Positions 34,448 through 42,452 of a stretch of 64,000 nucleotides of DNA are shown piece after piece. The notes below the pieces were generated by a model. That model worked only from the letters and a program-made list of their open reading frames with translations. It did no database searches and was not told the origin of the DNA. Made by a program: the position numbers and the translations under genes. How positions within the stretch are numbered: position 1 is the stretch's first letter; the number at the start of each line of letters is the position of its first letter. Source of the stretch: an uncultured Eubacteriales bacterium (GTDB taxonomy: Bacteria > Bacillota > Clostridia > Oscillospirales > Acutalibacteraceae); assembly GCA_934436505.1 (NCBI GenBank), contig CAKSAP010000004.1, positions 119,287 to 183,286 on the forward strand. The letters run 5' to 3'.

Positions 34448-34476
34448 AAAAAACAGGCTACAAAAATGTAGCCTGT
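34448..34476 (-). terminator. Terminator of the diacylglycerol-kinase-like gene
   Basis: ACAGGCTAC (34453-34461) pairs with GTAGCCTGT (34468-34476), and the minus strand continues with TTTTTTGTCG. Confidence 0.85.
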
Positions 34477-34505
34477 AAATGTAAAAATATTAAGCCGTCA
34501 TCCTT

Positions 34506-35450
34506 TTAATGTACCTGCTCGGAGTTGTCTTCCTCAGTCGGTAACGGCTTTTCGGTTATAATGCTCACTGCGTGCTTTATGGTTTTAACGGTAACATCCG
34601 TCTGATCTCCGCCAAACTCGCCGTCAAGCGTAAACGCCGTAGGCTCGTCAAAATGAAAATCGATTTTATCGCAATGCCTGAATGTTACAAGCTTATTCTT
34701 CGCCACCGTTTTATGCAGCATATCGTTTACAAGCGAAAAAAGCTCGGACGGGGATTTGAACATTTCAACGAGTATCAGCTCATGCTTTCCGTCGTCGAAT
34801 TTCACGCCCATATTATGTAACACGGGCATTCCGCCCACGGAATAGGAGTTCGAAGCCTCTCCGTAGAAATAGTCGCCCTCAAAAACCTCTCCGTCTGCCT
34901 CAACTCTTGCGTGATAGCCCTTCATTTTGAAAAACTCTCCGACAGCATTGAGGTAATAAGCGTTTTTGCCGAATACATTTTTAAGCTTTTGACTTGCCGA
35001 ATAAGAAATAGCCGTGAAATTGCCGAAAGCTGCAACATAAACAAAGGTTGTGTCGCCGAAAATGCCCATATCAACGAGTCTCGGCTCACCGTTTATTATG
35101 TTTTCAACCGCTTTTTCGACCTTTGTCGGAATTCCTACGGAATGTGCGAAGTCATTTGTCGAGCCCATCGGGATATAGCCTATCGGAATATCCTTTTCAA
35201 GCTCCATCACTCCGCAAACCGTCTCTTTAAGCGTACCGTCGCCGCCGACGCATACTATAAGGTCAAACTCTCTGCCTCTTTTTCTGACAATTTCATAAGC
35301 GTTTTCATCTTTTCGTGTATATACCGAAGTAACGACGAAGCCTGCCTCGCCGAAGCTCTCCATCATACCCTTAACATAACGCCTTGCAAGCTTTTTGCCC
35401 GAAACGGGATTTACTACAAGGAATAATTTCTTACCCACGGTTTGTGTCAT
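34506..35450 (-). CDS. YegS/DagK-family lipid kinase
   Basis: The 314-residue protein has the diacylglycerol-kinase catalytic signature VCVGGDGTLKETVCGVM near residue 65 and the N-terminal LVVNPVSGKKLARRYVKGMM. The GYIPMGSTNDFAHSVGIP segment follows near 100. Related enzymes phosphorylate diacylglycerol, undecaprenol or sphingoid lipids at the membrane. The substrate here is open. ATG follows AGGAGATGGCAAA. It begins 21 bp after glyQS and probably shares its transcript, ending at the terminator at 34448. Confidence 0.92.
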   Translation of the reverse strand: MTQTVGKKLFLVVNPVSGKKLARRYVKGMMESFGEAGFVVTSVYTRKDENAYEIVRKRGREFDLIVCVGGDGTLKETVCGVMELEKDIPIGYIPMGSTNDFAHSVGIPTKVEKAVENIINGEPRLVDMGIFGDTTFVYVAAFGNFTAISYSASQKLKNVFGKNAYYLNAVGEFFKMKGYHARVEADGEVFEGDYFYGEASNSYSVGGMPVLHNMGVKFDDGKHELILVEMFKSPSELFSLVNDMLHKTVAKNKLVTFRHCDKIDFHFDEPTAFTLDGEFGGDQTDVTVKTIKHAVSIITEKPLPTEEDNSEQVH

Positions 35451-35471
35451 TTTGCCATCTCCTATATTTCG

Positions 35472-36875
35472 TTAAAAATCAATCTTCTCCGAAATATAAT
35501 CAACAAGCTCGGATATGGGCATTCTAACCTGCTCCATAGTATCTCTGTCACGAACTGTTACGCAGTTGTCGGCAGGTGTGTTCTCGTCGCCGACTGTTTC
35601 AAAGTCAACCGTAATGCAGTAGGGTGTACCGATTTCGTCCTGACGGCGATATCTCTTACCGATTGAGCCTGCGTCATCATAATCAACGTTGAAATGCTTT
35701 GAAAGCTCCTGATAAATCTCATCTGCCTTATCCGAAAGCTTCTTTGAAAGCGGAAGAACAGCAGCCTTAACGGGTGCGATTGCCGGGTGGAAGTGCATAA
35801 CGATTCTTGTGTCGTTCTTCTCTGCGTCAACAATCTCTTCGTCATAAGCCTCTGTAAGAAGTGCAAGGAAAAGACGCTCTACGCCGAGCGACGGCTCGAT
35901 AACATAGGGAACGTACTTTTCGTTTGTTGTCGGGTCAAAATATTCAAGCGACTTGCCGCTTGTTTTAATGTGCTGAGTAAGGTCGTAGTCTGTTCTGTCG
36001 GCAACGCCCCAAAGCTCGCCCCAACCGAACGGGAACATATATTCAAAGTCTGTTGTTGCCTTTGAATAGAAGCAAAGCTCCTCGGGATCGTGGTCACGAA
36101 GTCGAAGATTTTCGGGCTTAATGTTAAGAGAGTAGAGCCAATCACGGCAGAAGCCTCTCCAATAGTCAAACCATTCAAGATCGGTGCCGGGCTTGCAGAA
36201 GAACTCAAGCTCCATCTGCTCAAACTCGCGAACACGGAAGATAAACTTACCGGGAGTAATCTCGTTTCTGAAAGATTTTCCGACCTGTGCGATACCGAAC
36301 GGTACTTTTCTTCTTGTTGTTCTCTGAACATTCTGGAAGTTTACGAAAATTCCCTGTGCAGTCTCGGGGCGAAGATAAATCTCGGAGGTTGAGTCCTCAG
36401 TAACGCCCTGGAAGGTCTTAAACATAAGGTTGAACTGACGAATATCGGTAAAGTTGTGCTTTCCGCAGTTCGGGCAGGGTATGTTATGCTCCTCGATATA
36501 TGCGCTCAACTGCTCATTTGTCCAGCCTGCAACATTTGTGCCGTCGAATTCTTCGATAAGGTTATCTGCTCTGTGGCGAGTCTTACACTCACAGCAGTCC
36601 ATAAGCGGATCGGAAAAGCCGCCGAGGTGTCCCGAAGCAACCCAAGTCTGCGGATTCATAAGAATTGCGCTGTCAAGACCGACATTGTATTTGTTCTCCT
36701 GGATAAATTTCTTTCTCCAAGCCTTTTTGATGTTTTCTTTAATCTCAACACCGAGAGGGCCGTAATCCCAAGTGTTTGCAAGTCCGCCGTAAATTTCACT
36801 GCCGGGGAAAACAAAGCCTCTTGTCTTACTCAAGGAGACAAGCTTTTCAAGAGTTTTTTCAGTGTTTTTCATCAT
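35472..36875 (-). CDS. glyQS: Glycyl-tRNA synthetase, alpha2 type
   Basis: The 467-residue class II synthetase is the homodimeric type found in some Firmicutes, archaea and eukaryotes, not the bacterial alpha2beta2 type. Motif 1 region FPGSEIYGGLANTWDYGPLGVEIK starts at residue 23. The motif 2 region includes VGKSFRNEITPGKFIFRVREFEQMELEFF, and motif 3 is PSLGVERLFLALL. The C-terminal anticodon-binding domain is present. No T-box leader is visible upstream. ATG ATG occurs at the start, so initiation is at 36875 or 36872. Confidence 0.96.
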   Translation of the reverse strand: MMKNTEKTLEKLVSLSKTRGFVFPGSEIYGGLANTWDYGPLGVEIKENIKKAWRKKFIQENKYNVGLDSAILMNPQTWVASGHLGGFSDPLMDCCECKTRHRADNLIEEFDGTNVAGWTNEQLSAYIEEHNIPCPNCGKHNFTDIRQFNLMFKTFQGVTEDSTSEIYLRPETAQGIFVNFQNVQRTTRRKVPFGIAQVGKSFRNEITPGKFIFRVREFEQMELEFFCKPGTDLEWFDYWRGFCRDWLYSLNIKPENLRLRDHDPEELCFYSKATTDFEYMFPFGWGELWGVADRTDYDLTQHIKTSGKSLEYFDPTTNEKYVPYVIEPSLGVERLFLALLTEAYDEEIVDAEKNDTRIVMHFHPAIAPVKAAVLPLSKKLSDKADEIYQELSKHFNVDYDDAGSIGKRYRRQDEIGTPYCITVDFETVGDENTPADNCVTVRDRDTMEQVRMPISELVDYISEKIDF

Positions 36876-36918
36876 AGTATCATTCCTTACAGATATAATT
36901 AAAAAATAGTAACAACTA

Positions 36919-36947
36919 AGTTTATAATATTAAGCAAAGAATGTCAA
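36919..36947 (-). promoter_or_regulatory. Promoter of glyQS
   Basis: Minus-strand TTGACA (36947-36942), a 17-bp spacer and TAAACT (36924-36919). It is back to back with the tRNA-Ala promoter, nine bases away. Confidence 0.55.
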
Positions 36948-36955
36948 GCAAGCAA

Positions 36956-36984
36956 TTGACAAATTCCGCACTCGGTACTATAAT
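36956..36984 (+). promoter_or_regulatory. Promoter of tRNA-Ala
   Basis: TTGACA (36956-36961), a 17-bp spacer and TATAAT (36979-36984) match the consensus exactly, 17 bp before the tRNA. Confidence 0.9.
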
Positions 36985-37000
36985 ATATCCGTTAACAAAC

Positions 37001-37076
37001 GGGCCTGTAGCGCAGCTGGGAGCGCACCACATTCGCATTGTGGGGGTCGTCGGTTCAAACCCGATCAGGTCCACCA
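37001..37076 (+). tRNA. tRNA-Ala (anticodon CGC)
   Basis: The 76-nt cloverleaf has acceptor GGGCCTG/CAGGTCC with one G-T pair, anticodon loop TTCGCAT (anticodon CGC) on a CCACA/TGTGG stem, T arm GTTCAAACC and an encoded CCA end. It has its own consensus promoter and terminator. Confidence 0.96.
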
Positions 37077-37080
37077 AAAG

Positions 37081-37111
37081 AAAACCCTTGTTCACGGAAC
37101 AAGGGTTTTTG
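37081..37111 (+). terminator. Terminator of tRNA-Ala
   Basis: AAACCCTTGTT pairs with AACAAGGGTTT, followed by TTG. The stem begins 6 nt after the tRNA. Confidence 0.88.
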
Positions 37112-37202
37112 TTGTATTTGATAAGCCTAATGTATGGAAAGGGTTTGCCTCTGCCGAACGAATTAGCAAATAAATTACTGCTTTCGGGTGCAATCTAATT
37201 TG

Positions 37203-37672
37203 AAAAAATTATGCGACCGTAGGGACAGGGCTTGCCCCTGTCCGCAACAAATTACATATAAAATCAAATGAACGGACAGCCGCATTTTCAGCCTCCCTTG
37301 TGTAAAGGGAGGTGGGTTGCCGTAGGCAACTCGGAGGGATTGTAAGGTTGATTTTATATGAATTTGTAAAACTCCCTCAGTCATTTTTTGTTCCAAAAAA
37401 CGACGTGGTAGGGTGGTGACTTGCTGCCGCCGTCAAATCGCAACAAATCAACGGTTACAAGCAATTATATTTTTATATTATATCGTAGGGGCGAACTGTG
37501 TTCGCCCGTTTTTAACTTGCTATGAATTGGCGGGCGACCGCAGGTCGCCCCTACGGGTTGTGTGAATATTTTAATATCATTTCAGCCAAAAATCATCATA
37601 TATCAACAACAATCTAACGGCGGCAGCAAGCCACCGCCCTACACCATTGGATATATAATTTAATTCGTGCGA
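37203..37672. repeat. Second mosaic of short intergenic repeat units
   Basis: About 470 bp without a gene. Units seen are CGTAGGGACAGGG-CTTG-CCCCTGTCC (37210-37242), CTCCCTTGTGTAAAGGGAG (37292-37310) and CTCCCTCAGTCATTTTTTG (37371-37390). A GGTGACTTGCTGCCGCC unit lies at 37414-37430. The pair CGTAGGGGCGAACTGTGTTCGCCC (37485-37508) and GGCGGGCGACCGCAGGTCGCCCCTACG (37529-37556) forms a larger inverted repeat. A reverse copy of the 14125-14190 unit lies at 37616-37670. Relatives of several units occur at 14124-14460. Confidence 0.78.
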
Positions 37673-37796
37673 AGCACCCACTTCTTTTCTCTTTTCACTT
37701 TTCTCTATTCTCTGCCCGACAGGGCATATGTCCCTTTTGCTTCGCAAAAGATGGACTATTGAGTTCGAGTCTCTCCTATTTATTTTGCTATTCACA

Positions 37797-37833
37797 AAGA
37801 AAAGGTATCAAGGAAAAATCCTTGATACCTTTT
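37797..37833 (-). terminator. Terminator of tRNA-Ser(GCT)
   Basis: AAAAGGTATCAAGG (37800-37813) pairs perfectly with CCTTGATACCTTTT (37820-37833), and the minus strand continues with CTTTG. It lies 1 nt past the tRNA 3' end. Confidence 0.88.
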
Positions 37834-37834
37834 C

Positions 37835-37925
37835 TGGCGCGGAAGGAGAGACTCGAACTCTCGCGCCGGTTTCCCGACCTACGCCCTTAGCAGGGGCGCC
37901 TCGTCACCAACTTGAGTACTTCCGC
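37835..37925 (-). tRNA. tRNA-Ser (anticodon GCT)
   Basis: The 91-nt class II tRNA has acceptor GCGGAAG/CTTCCGC, discriminator G, encoded CCA, anticodon loop CTGCTAA (GCT) and a long variable arm (TAGGTCGGGAAACCGGCG). The T loop is GTTCGAGTC. Confidence 0.96.
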
Positions 37926-37963
37926 AGGTAACTTTGTTAAAAGTTATTCATTTTTGAACAAAC

Positions 37964-37985
37964 GCTATACGGTTTCCCGTATAGC
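37964..37985 (-). terminator. Hairpin between the two tRNA-Ser genes
   Basis: GCTATACGG (37964-37972) pairs with CCGTATAGC (37977-37985). Only GTTTGTTC follows on the minus strand, so it may be a processing stem or weak terminator. Confidence 0.5.
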
Positions 37986-37997
37986 ATCTGTCTTTTA

Positions 37998-38086
37998 TGG
38001 CGGAGAGAGTGGGATTCGAACCCACGGTACGTTGCCGTACGACGGTTTTCAAGACCGTTCCGTTATAACCACTTCGGTATCTCTCC
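37998..38086 (-). tRNA. tRNA-Ser (anticodon TGA)
   Basis: The 89-nt class II tRNA has acceptor GGAGAGA/TCTCTCC, discriminator G and encoded CCA. The anticodon loop CTTGAAA (TGA) and a variable arm CGTACGGCAACGTACCG are also clear. Confidence 0.96.
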
Positions 38087-38137
38087 ATAGAGCGTTACTA
38101 ATGTTACCATATTCTACGCCTTTTGTCAATTGAAAAA

Positions 38138-39415
38138 TTATTTATTTTTATTTTTCCCCTTGATTGCGCTCCAATATTCCTTTGCCGCCTGCTCGTTTTT
38201 GTTCTCGCCCGGTACATAATACTGTGCATCTTTTATCACGTCGGGCAAGTATTGCTGCTCAACATAATGATTCGGATAGCCGTGGGGATACAAATAAAAT
38301 TGCCCCTTATTCTTGTTATCCTCGCCGTCATAGTGCATATTTTGAAGCTGACGGGGTATTCTTCCGAAATTTCCGTTCTGAACGTCCGCCATAGCCTCAT
38401 TTATTCCCAAATATGCGGAATTCGACTTCGGGGAATTGCACACCAAAACAACAGCGTCCGCAAGCGGTATTCTCGCCTCGGGCAAGCCGACCTGCAACGC
38501 AATATCAACCGCCGCTTTTACAATCGGAATTATTTGCGGATACGCAAGTCCTACATCCTCGCACGCACAGACCATAAGCCGTCTTGTCGCCGACGCCAAA
38601 TCCCCTGCCGTAAGCAATCTTGCAAGATAGTGCAGCGCCGCATTGGCATCCGAGCCTCTCATCGACTTTTGATAAGCCGAAATAACGTCATAATGCTCGT
38701 CGCCGTCTTTATCATATCTAAAAGAATTTTTCTGCGTAAGCGTCTCAACGGTTTCAAGGCTTATATCCTTTTTACCGTCCTTGACGTTTGCCGAAAGATA
38801 AGAAAGCTCGACAAAATTCAGCGATTTTCTGACATCGCCGCCGCAAGCCGAGGCAATGTGCTCATACACACCGTCCTCGATATTCGCTTCAATTCCGCTT
38901 TCGGAAGCTAAAAATTCAAAGCCTCTTTTAACAGCGGGAACAACCTCTTCCGCCGTTACCGACTTGAACTCAAACACGGTTGAACGGCTGAGCACAGCGG
39001 AATAGACATAAAAATACGGGTTTTCCGTCGTCGAGGCAATCAGCGTTATAGCACCGCTTTCAATGTATTCAAGCAAGGACTGCTGCTGCTTTTTATTAAA
39101 ATACTGAATTTCGTCAAGATAAAGCAAAATGCCGTTCGGTGCTGCAAGTGTATCAAGCTCCGCAACAATCTCCTTTATATCGGAAATCGAGGCGTTTGTA
39201 CCGTTGAGCTTATGCAATTTTCGGTTGGTCTTGTTTGCGATTATCCTCGCAAGCGTAGTCTTACCCGTACCCGACGGGCCGTAAAATATCATATTCGGCA
39301 GAATACCCGATTCGACAATATTTCTCAAAGGCATACCCTCTGCAAGAAGATGCCTTTGTCCTACCATTTCTTCAATTTTCTCGGGTCTTATTCTGTCCGC
39401 TAAAGGTGATGACAT
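38138..39415 (-). CDS. rarA: Replication-associated recombination protein RarA (MgsA)
   Basis: The 425-residue AAA+ ATPase of the clamp-loader group has ADRIRPEKIEEMVGQRHLL at the start, Walker A GPSGTGKTTLARIIA, Walker B ILLYLDEIQYFNKKQQ and sensor 1 STTENPYF. The C-terminal tetramerisation domain contains KSMRGSDANAALHYLARLL. RarA acts at stalled replication forks. ATG follows GGAGAGTAAAAT. It ends a three-gene run with the HAD phosphatase (3 bp apart) and the membrane-anchored protein upstream. Confidence 0.95.
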   Translation of the reverse strand: MSSPLADRIRPEKIEEMVGQRHLLAEGMPLRNIVESGILPNMIFYGPSGTGKTTLARIIANKTNRKLHKLNGTNASISDIKEIVAELDTLAAPNGILLYLDEIQYFNKKQQQSLLEYIESGAITLIASTTENPYFYVYSAVLSRSTVFEFKSVTAEEVVPAVKRGFEFLASESGIEANIEDGVYEHIASACGGDVRKSLNFVELSYLSANVKDGKKDISLETVETLTQKNSFRYDKDGDEHYDVISAYQKSMRGSDANAALHYLARLLTAGDLASATRRLMVCACEDVGLAYPQIIPIVKAAVDIALQVGLPEARIPLADAVVLVCNSPKSNSAYLGINEAMADVQNGNFGRIPRQLQNMHYDGEDNKNKGQFYLYPHGYPNHYVEQQYLPDVIKDAQYYVPGENKNEQAAKEYWSAIKGKNKNK

Positions 39416-39418
39416 ATT

Positions 39419-40078
39419 TTACTCTCCGAAAATTATTTTGCGAACCTCAGCCGTATTTTCGGCTATATATTCCACTTCGTGTTCCATAAATTCTTCTCTT
39501 GAGCCGAAGCCGTAAAGCACAGCTACGGTCTTTATTCCTGCGCCCTTTGCACCGTCAATATCATATTTTCTGTCGCCTACCATCAACGCCCTTGCTTTAT
39601 CGGTGCAGCCGAGCTCCTGCAAGGCATTGTTGATAATAGCCGTCTTTCCCGACTCCTTGTTGTCAAAAAGCGTTCCGCCGACATAGTCTACGAACTCCGA
39701 AAGTCCGTTTACCTCTAACATTTTTTTAATAAACACCGTGGGCTTTGAGGAAGCCGTAGCTATCTTTATTCCCTTTTCGTGAAGCTCTTTCAGAAGCTCG
39801 GGAATACCGTCATAAAAGCTCGCCTCAAGATAACCCTTTTCGCTGTATCTCTCACGGTACTTTTTAATCATAAAATCTATCTCGTCGCCGTCATAGCCGA
39901 AAAGCGTCTTAAAGCTCTCGTATAACGGAGGACCGATAAACTTTCTGAGAATATCTCTGTCGGGCGCAGCCTTTCCGTCCTGCTCAAAGGCATATATCAA
40001 GCTGTTAAATATGCCCTCGGAGGAATCGACAAGCGTTCCGTCAAAGTCAAAAAGCACCGCATCATACCTGTTTTTCAT
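39419..40078 (-). CDS. HAD-superfamily phosphatase, phosphoglycolate-phosphatase-like
   Basis: The 219-residue protein has HAD motif I DFDGTLVDSSEGI, motif II ATASSKP, a motif III lysine (ESGKT) and motif IV VGDRKYDIDGAKGAGI. A four-helix C1 cap sits between motifs I and II. This is the layout of Gph/PGP-like phosphatases, which act on small phosphorylated metabolites. The substrate is not deducible. ATG follows GAGGTGAAAG. The gene sits 8 bp after the membrane protein and 3 bp before rarA. Confidence 0.9.
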   Translation of the reverse strand: MKNRYDAVLFDFDGTLVDSSEGIFNSLIYAFEQDGKAAPDRDILRKFIGPPLYESFKTLFGYDGDEIDFMIKKYRERYSEKGYLEASFYDGIPELLKELHEKGIKIATASSKPTVFIKKMLEVNGLSEFVDYVGGTLFDNKESGKTAIINNALQELGCTDKARALMVGDRKYDIDGAKGAGIKTVAVLYGFGSREEFMEHEVEYIAENTAEVRKIIFGE

Positions 40079-40086
40079 CTTTCACC

Positions 40087-41376
40087 TCAAGAAATTTTTG
40101 CAAGATTTATAATCTTTTCATCATATCCGTCTGCGCTCTGCGTATAGAAGCAAACCGTCTCGTTTGTCGGGCAGAACAGATTGTAATGCACCGAGAAATC
40201 TGAATCCGCAAAGGTTTTTGCCTTTTTCGTCTGTGTATTGTAAATATAAATCTGATAGTCCGTTGCATTAGTAACCGTACCCGCAAGAACAACATATTTG
40301 CCGTCGGAGGTTATTGCAAACTGTGACGGATTCATTTTGAAATCGGGAAGTTCAATAACGCTGTCGTCATAGGTCGTATAAATTCTTCCGTCCTCCTTGC
40401 AGAGAATATAATCTCCGCTTCTGATATATTCCTCGCCGTACTGTGCGAAAAATTCCGAAACAGTGCTCTGCGTGCCGTTGAGATATTTCACAAACTCAAA
40501 TCCGCCGTTCGTAGCCCTAACAAATATAAATCCGCCGTCCTCGGTAGGCTTTGCGTATGTATCAAGCACGCCCTTTACAGCCTCACTCTCGCCCTTCGGA
40601 GTCTTAACATAAATGTCCATTGCCGCACCGAGCGTATCATAAGACCTTGCCGAGAAAAACGGGATATTTCCCGTAGCACTTGAAAGCTCTTTATCCGTTA
40701 CCCTGCTGAAATCCGAACGCATAGCGCCGTTTATATCAAGCGTACGGTTATTTTCAACGAAAAATCTTGAAACAGACGAGCCGTCTCTTGAAATATAATA
40801 AGCGTCCTCCCAAACAGGATTTATCGAATACACATTTTTAATATCGGTATTTGCAAGCATAAGCAATTTTCCGTCTTTTTCGTAGCCTGCCGGAAGATTT
40901 GTAATTTTAACAAGCATAAAATCATAGATATAAACATCCTCGGAGCTTGCAGATGTAAACACACCGAAGCCTGCAAATTTGCCGTCTCTCTCGATATAAT
41001 GCACCTTTACGGGAATTTGCTGACCGCTTAACGGAACGCTGACATCCATTGTGCCCGTTTCCTCGATTTGAGCGTACTCCGTGCCGTTGAACTCATAGAA
41101 AACAATTCCGCCTGCCGAGTCTGCGGTATAAACGATTTTGTCGATACCCGTTGTAACATAAGGCATAGCAAGCGATTTTTCGGAAAGCGTTATGCTCTTC
41201 AAATCCTTAACATCCTCTTTGATAATCGACGGCTCATTTCTTGACGCAACCGTTTTGAAATAGAACACAATAACGCAGACGACCGCCGCCAGTGCTACCG
41301 CCGCAAGCAAGCCCGTGCGAATTGATTTTTTTATCTCATTTTTTTCTTCCTGTGTACGTTTGGTTTTCTCAGCCAA
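40087..41376 (-). CDS. Membrane-anchored extracytoplasmic protein of unknown function, possible beta-propeller
   Basis: The 429-residue protein has a basic cytoplasmic start, one membrane helix (about 23-45) and a large outer domain. The outer domain is rich in beta-type repeats such as GGFIFVRATNGGFEFVKYLNG, SGDYILCKEDGRIYTTYDDS, SDGKYVVLAGTVTNATDYQIYIYN, which resemble propeller blades of the DUF5050 or WD-like kind. I cannot assign a family with confidence. The start codon is TTG (41376), nine bases after AAGGA, since the nearby ATG runs into a stop. It heads the HAD-rarA transcript. Confidence 0.78.
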   Translation of the reverse strand: MAEKTKRTQEEKNEIKKSIRTGLLAAVALAAVVCVIVFYFKTVASRNEPSIIKEDVKDLKSITLSEKSLAMPYVTTGIDKIVYTADSAGGIVFYEFNGTEYAQIEETGTMDVSVPLSGQQIPVKVHYIERDGKFAGFGVFTSASSEDVYIYDFMLVKITNLPAGYEKDGKLLMLANTDIKNVYSINPVWEDAYYISRDGSSVSRFFVENNRTLDINGAMRSDFSRVTDKELSSATGNIPFFSARSYDTLGAAMDIYVKTPKGESEAVKGVLDTYAKPTEDGGFIFVRATNGGFEFVKYLNGTQSTVSEFFAQYGEEYIRSGDYILCKEDGRIYTTYDDSVIELPDFKMNPSQFAITSDGKYVVLAGTVTNATDYQIYIYNTQTKKAKTFADSDFSVHYNLFCPTNETVCFYTQSADGYDEKIINLAKIS

Positions 41377-41411
41377 TTTATATCATCCTTTCGGTAATAT
41401 CTCCGATAGTT

Positions 41412-41440
41412 ATTATACTATCTGACATATTAAAATGCAA
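41412..41440 (-). promoter_or_regulatory. Promoter of the membrane protein-HAD-rarA operon
   Basis: Minus-strand TTGCAT (41440-41435), a 17-bp spacer and TATAAT (41417-41412), 35 bp before the TTG start. Confidence 0.75.
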
Positions 41441-41531
41441 GTGAACGAAAAGTTAATATTTTATCTGTACAAATACAGAAATAGCGACTATAATATTGTT
41501 GCTCTTAAAAATAACGTATCGGAGGATACAA

Positions 41532-42374
41532 ATGATAAAATTCATTGAAATTATTAAGGTAATCGTTCTCGGTATCGTTGAGGGAATTACCGAATGGCTG
41601 CCTATCAGCAGTACAGGTCATATGATACTCATTGACGAGTTCATAAAGTTGGATGTTACGCCCGAATTCAAGGATATGTTTTTCGTTGTAATCCAATTCG
41701 GTGCAATAATTGCCGTCATAGCACAGTTTTGGAACAAGCTTTGGCCTTTCGGATACAAAGAACATAAAATCGTCATTAAAAAATCCATTTTCAATATGTG
41801 GTTTCACGTTATTGTTTCGTGCTTGCCCGCAGCAATAATCGGCATACCGTTTGACGACTTTTTCACGGCGCATCTTTATAACTATGTCGTTGTTGCCATT
41901 GCCCTTATTGTATTCGGTATCGCATTTATAATTATCGAAAACAGAAATAAATCCATAACACCTAAAATCAATTCAATTTCGGCAATCGACTATAAAACAG
42001 CGTTTATAATCGGTCTTTTCCAGCTTATCGCCGCAATTTTCCCCGGCACATCCCGTTCGGGTGCGACAATAGTCGGCGCATTGCTCATCGGCGTTTCAAG
42101 GACAGTTGCCGCAGAATACACCTTCTTCCTTGCAGTCCCCGTAATGATGGGAGCAAGTGCGTTAAAGCTTGTGAAATACGGACTTAACTACACCGTAGCC
42201 GAGGTCGTGTATCTCGGACTCGGAATGATAGTCGCATTTACTGTTTCATGGTTTGTAATAAAGTACCTTATGGCATACATCAAAAAGCACGATTTCAAGG
42301 TGTTCGGCTGGTATAGAATAGTTCTCGGCATACTTGTCCTCGGCTATTTCGCAGTAAAAACAATGCTTAAATAA
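41532..42374 (+). CDS. uppP: Undecaprenyl-diphosphatase
   Basis: From ATG at 41532 (after CGGAGGATACAA) the membrane protein has 280 residues. It carries both catalytic motifs of the BacA/UppP family, EGITEWLPISSTGHMIL near residue 17 and PGTSRSGATIVGALL near 172, and about eight helices. It dephosphorylates undecaprenyl diphosphate, recycling the lipid carrier for wall synthesis, and gives some bacitracin tolerance. An in-frame upstream ATG at 41496 lacks a ribosome site. It is monocistronic, with a bidirectional terminator downstream. Confidence 0.96.
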   Translation: MIKFIEIIKVIVLGIVEGITEWLPISSTGHMILIDEFIKLDVTPEFKDMFFVVIQFGAIIAVIAQFWNKLWPFGYKEHKIVIKKSIFNMWFHVIVSCLPAAIIGIPFDDFFTAHLYNYVVVAIALIVFGIAFIIIENRNKSITPKINSISAIDYKTAFIIGLFQLIAAIFPGTSRSGATIVGALLIGVSRTVAAEYTFFLAVPVMMGASALKLVKYGLNYTVAEVVYLGLGMIVAFTVSWFVIKYLMAYIKKHDFKVFGWYRIVLGILVLGYFAVKTMLK

Positions 42375-42392
42375 TAAAAAATAACAAGAAAT

Positions 42393-42432
42393 AAAAAATA
42401 TCGGTATTCGCTTTGAATACCGATATTTTTAT
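42393..42432. terminator. Bidirectional terminator between uppP and the M20 peptidase gene
   Basis: A perfect 13-bp stem (42397-42409 with 42415-42427, AATATCGGTATTC pairing with GAATACCGATATT) has A-rich and T-rich flanks on both sides. It serves the two converging transcripts. Confidence 0.92.
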
Positions 42433-42452
42433 TTTGTCAATTAAAAGCTCTG

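Noticed and set aside
36876..37000. A T-box leader for glyQS
   Set aside because: The spacer to tRNA-Ala is too short and no AGGGTGGNACCGCG motif is present on the minus strand.
37203..37672. A CRISPR array
   Set aside because: Repeat units are of unequal type and spacing, with no regular direct repeat-spacer pattern and no cas genes in the window.
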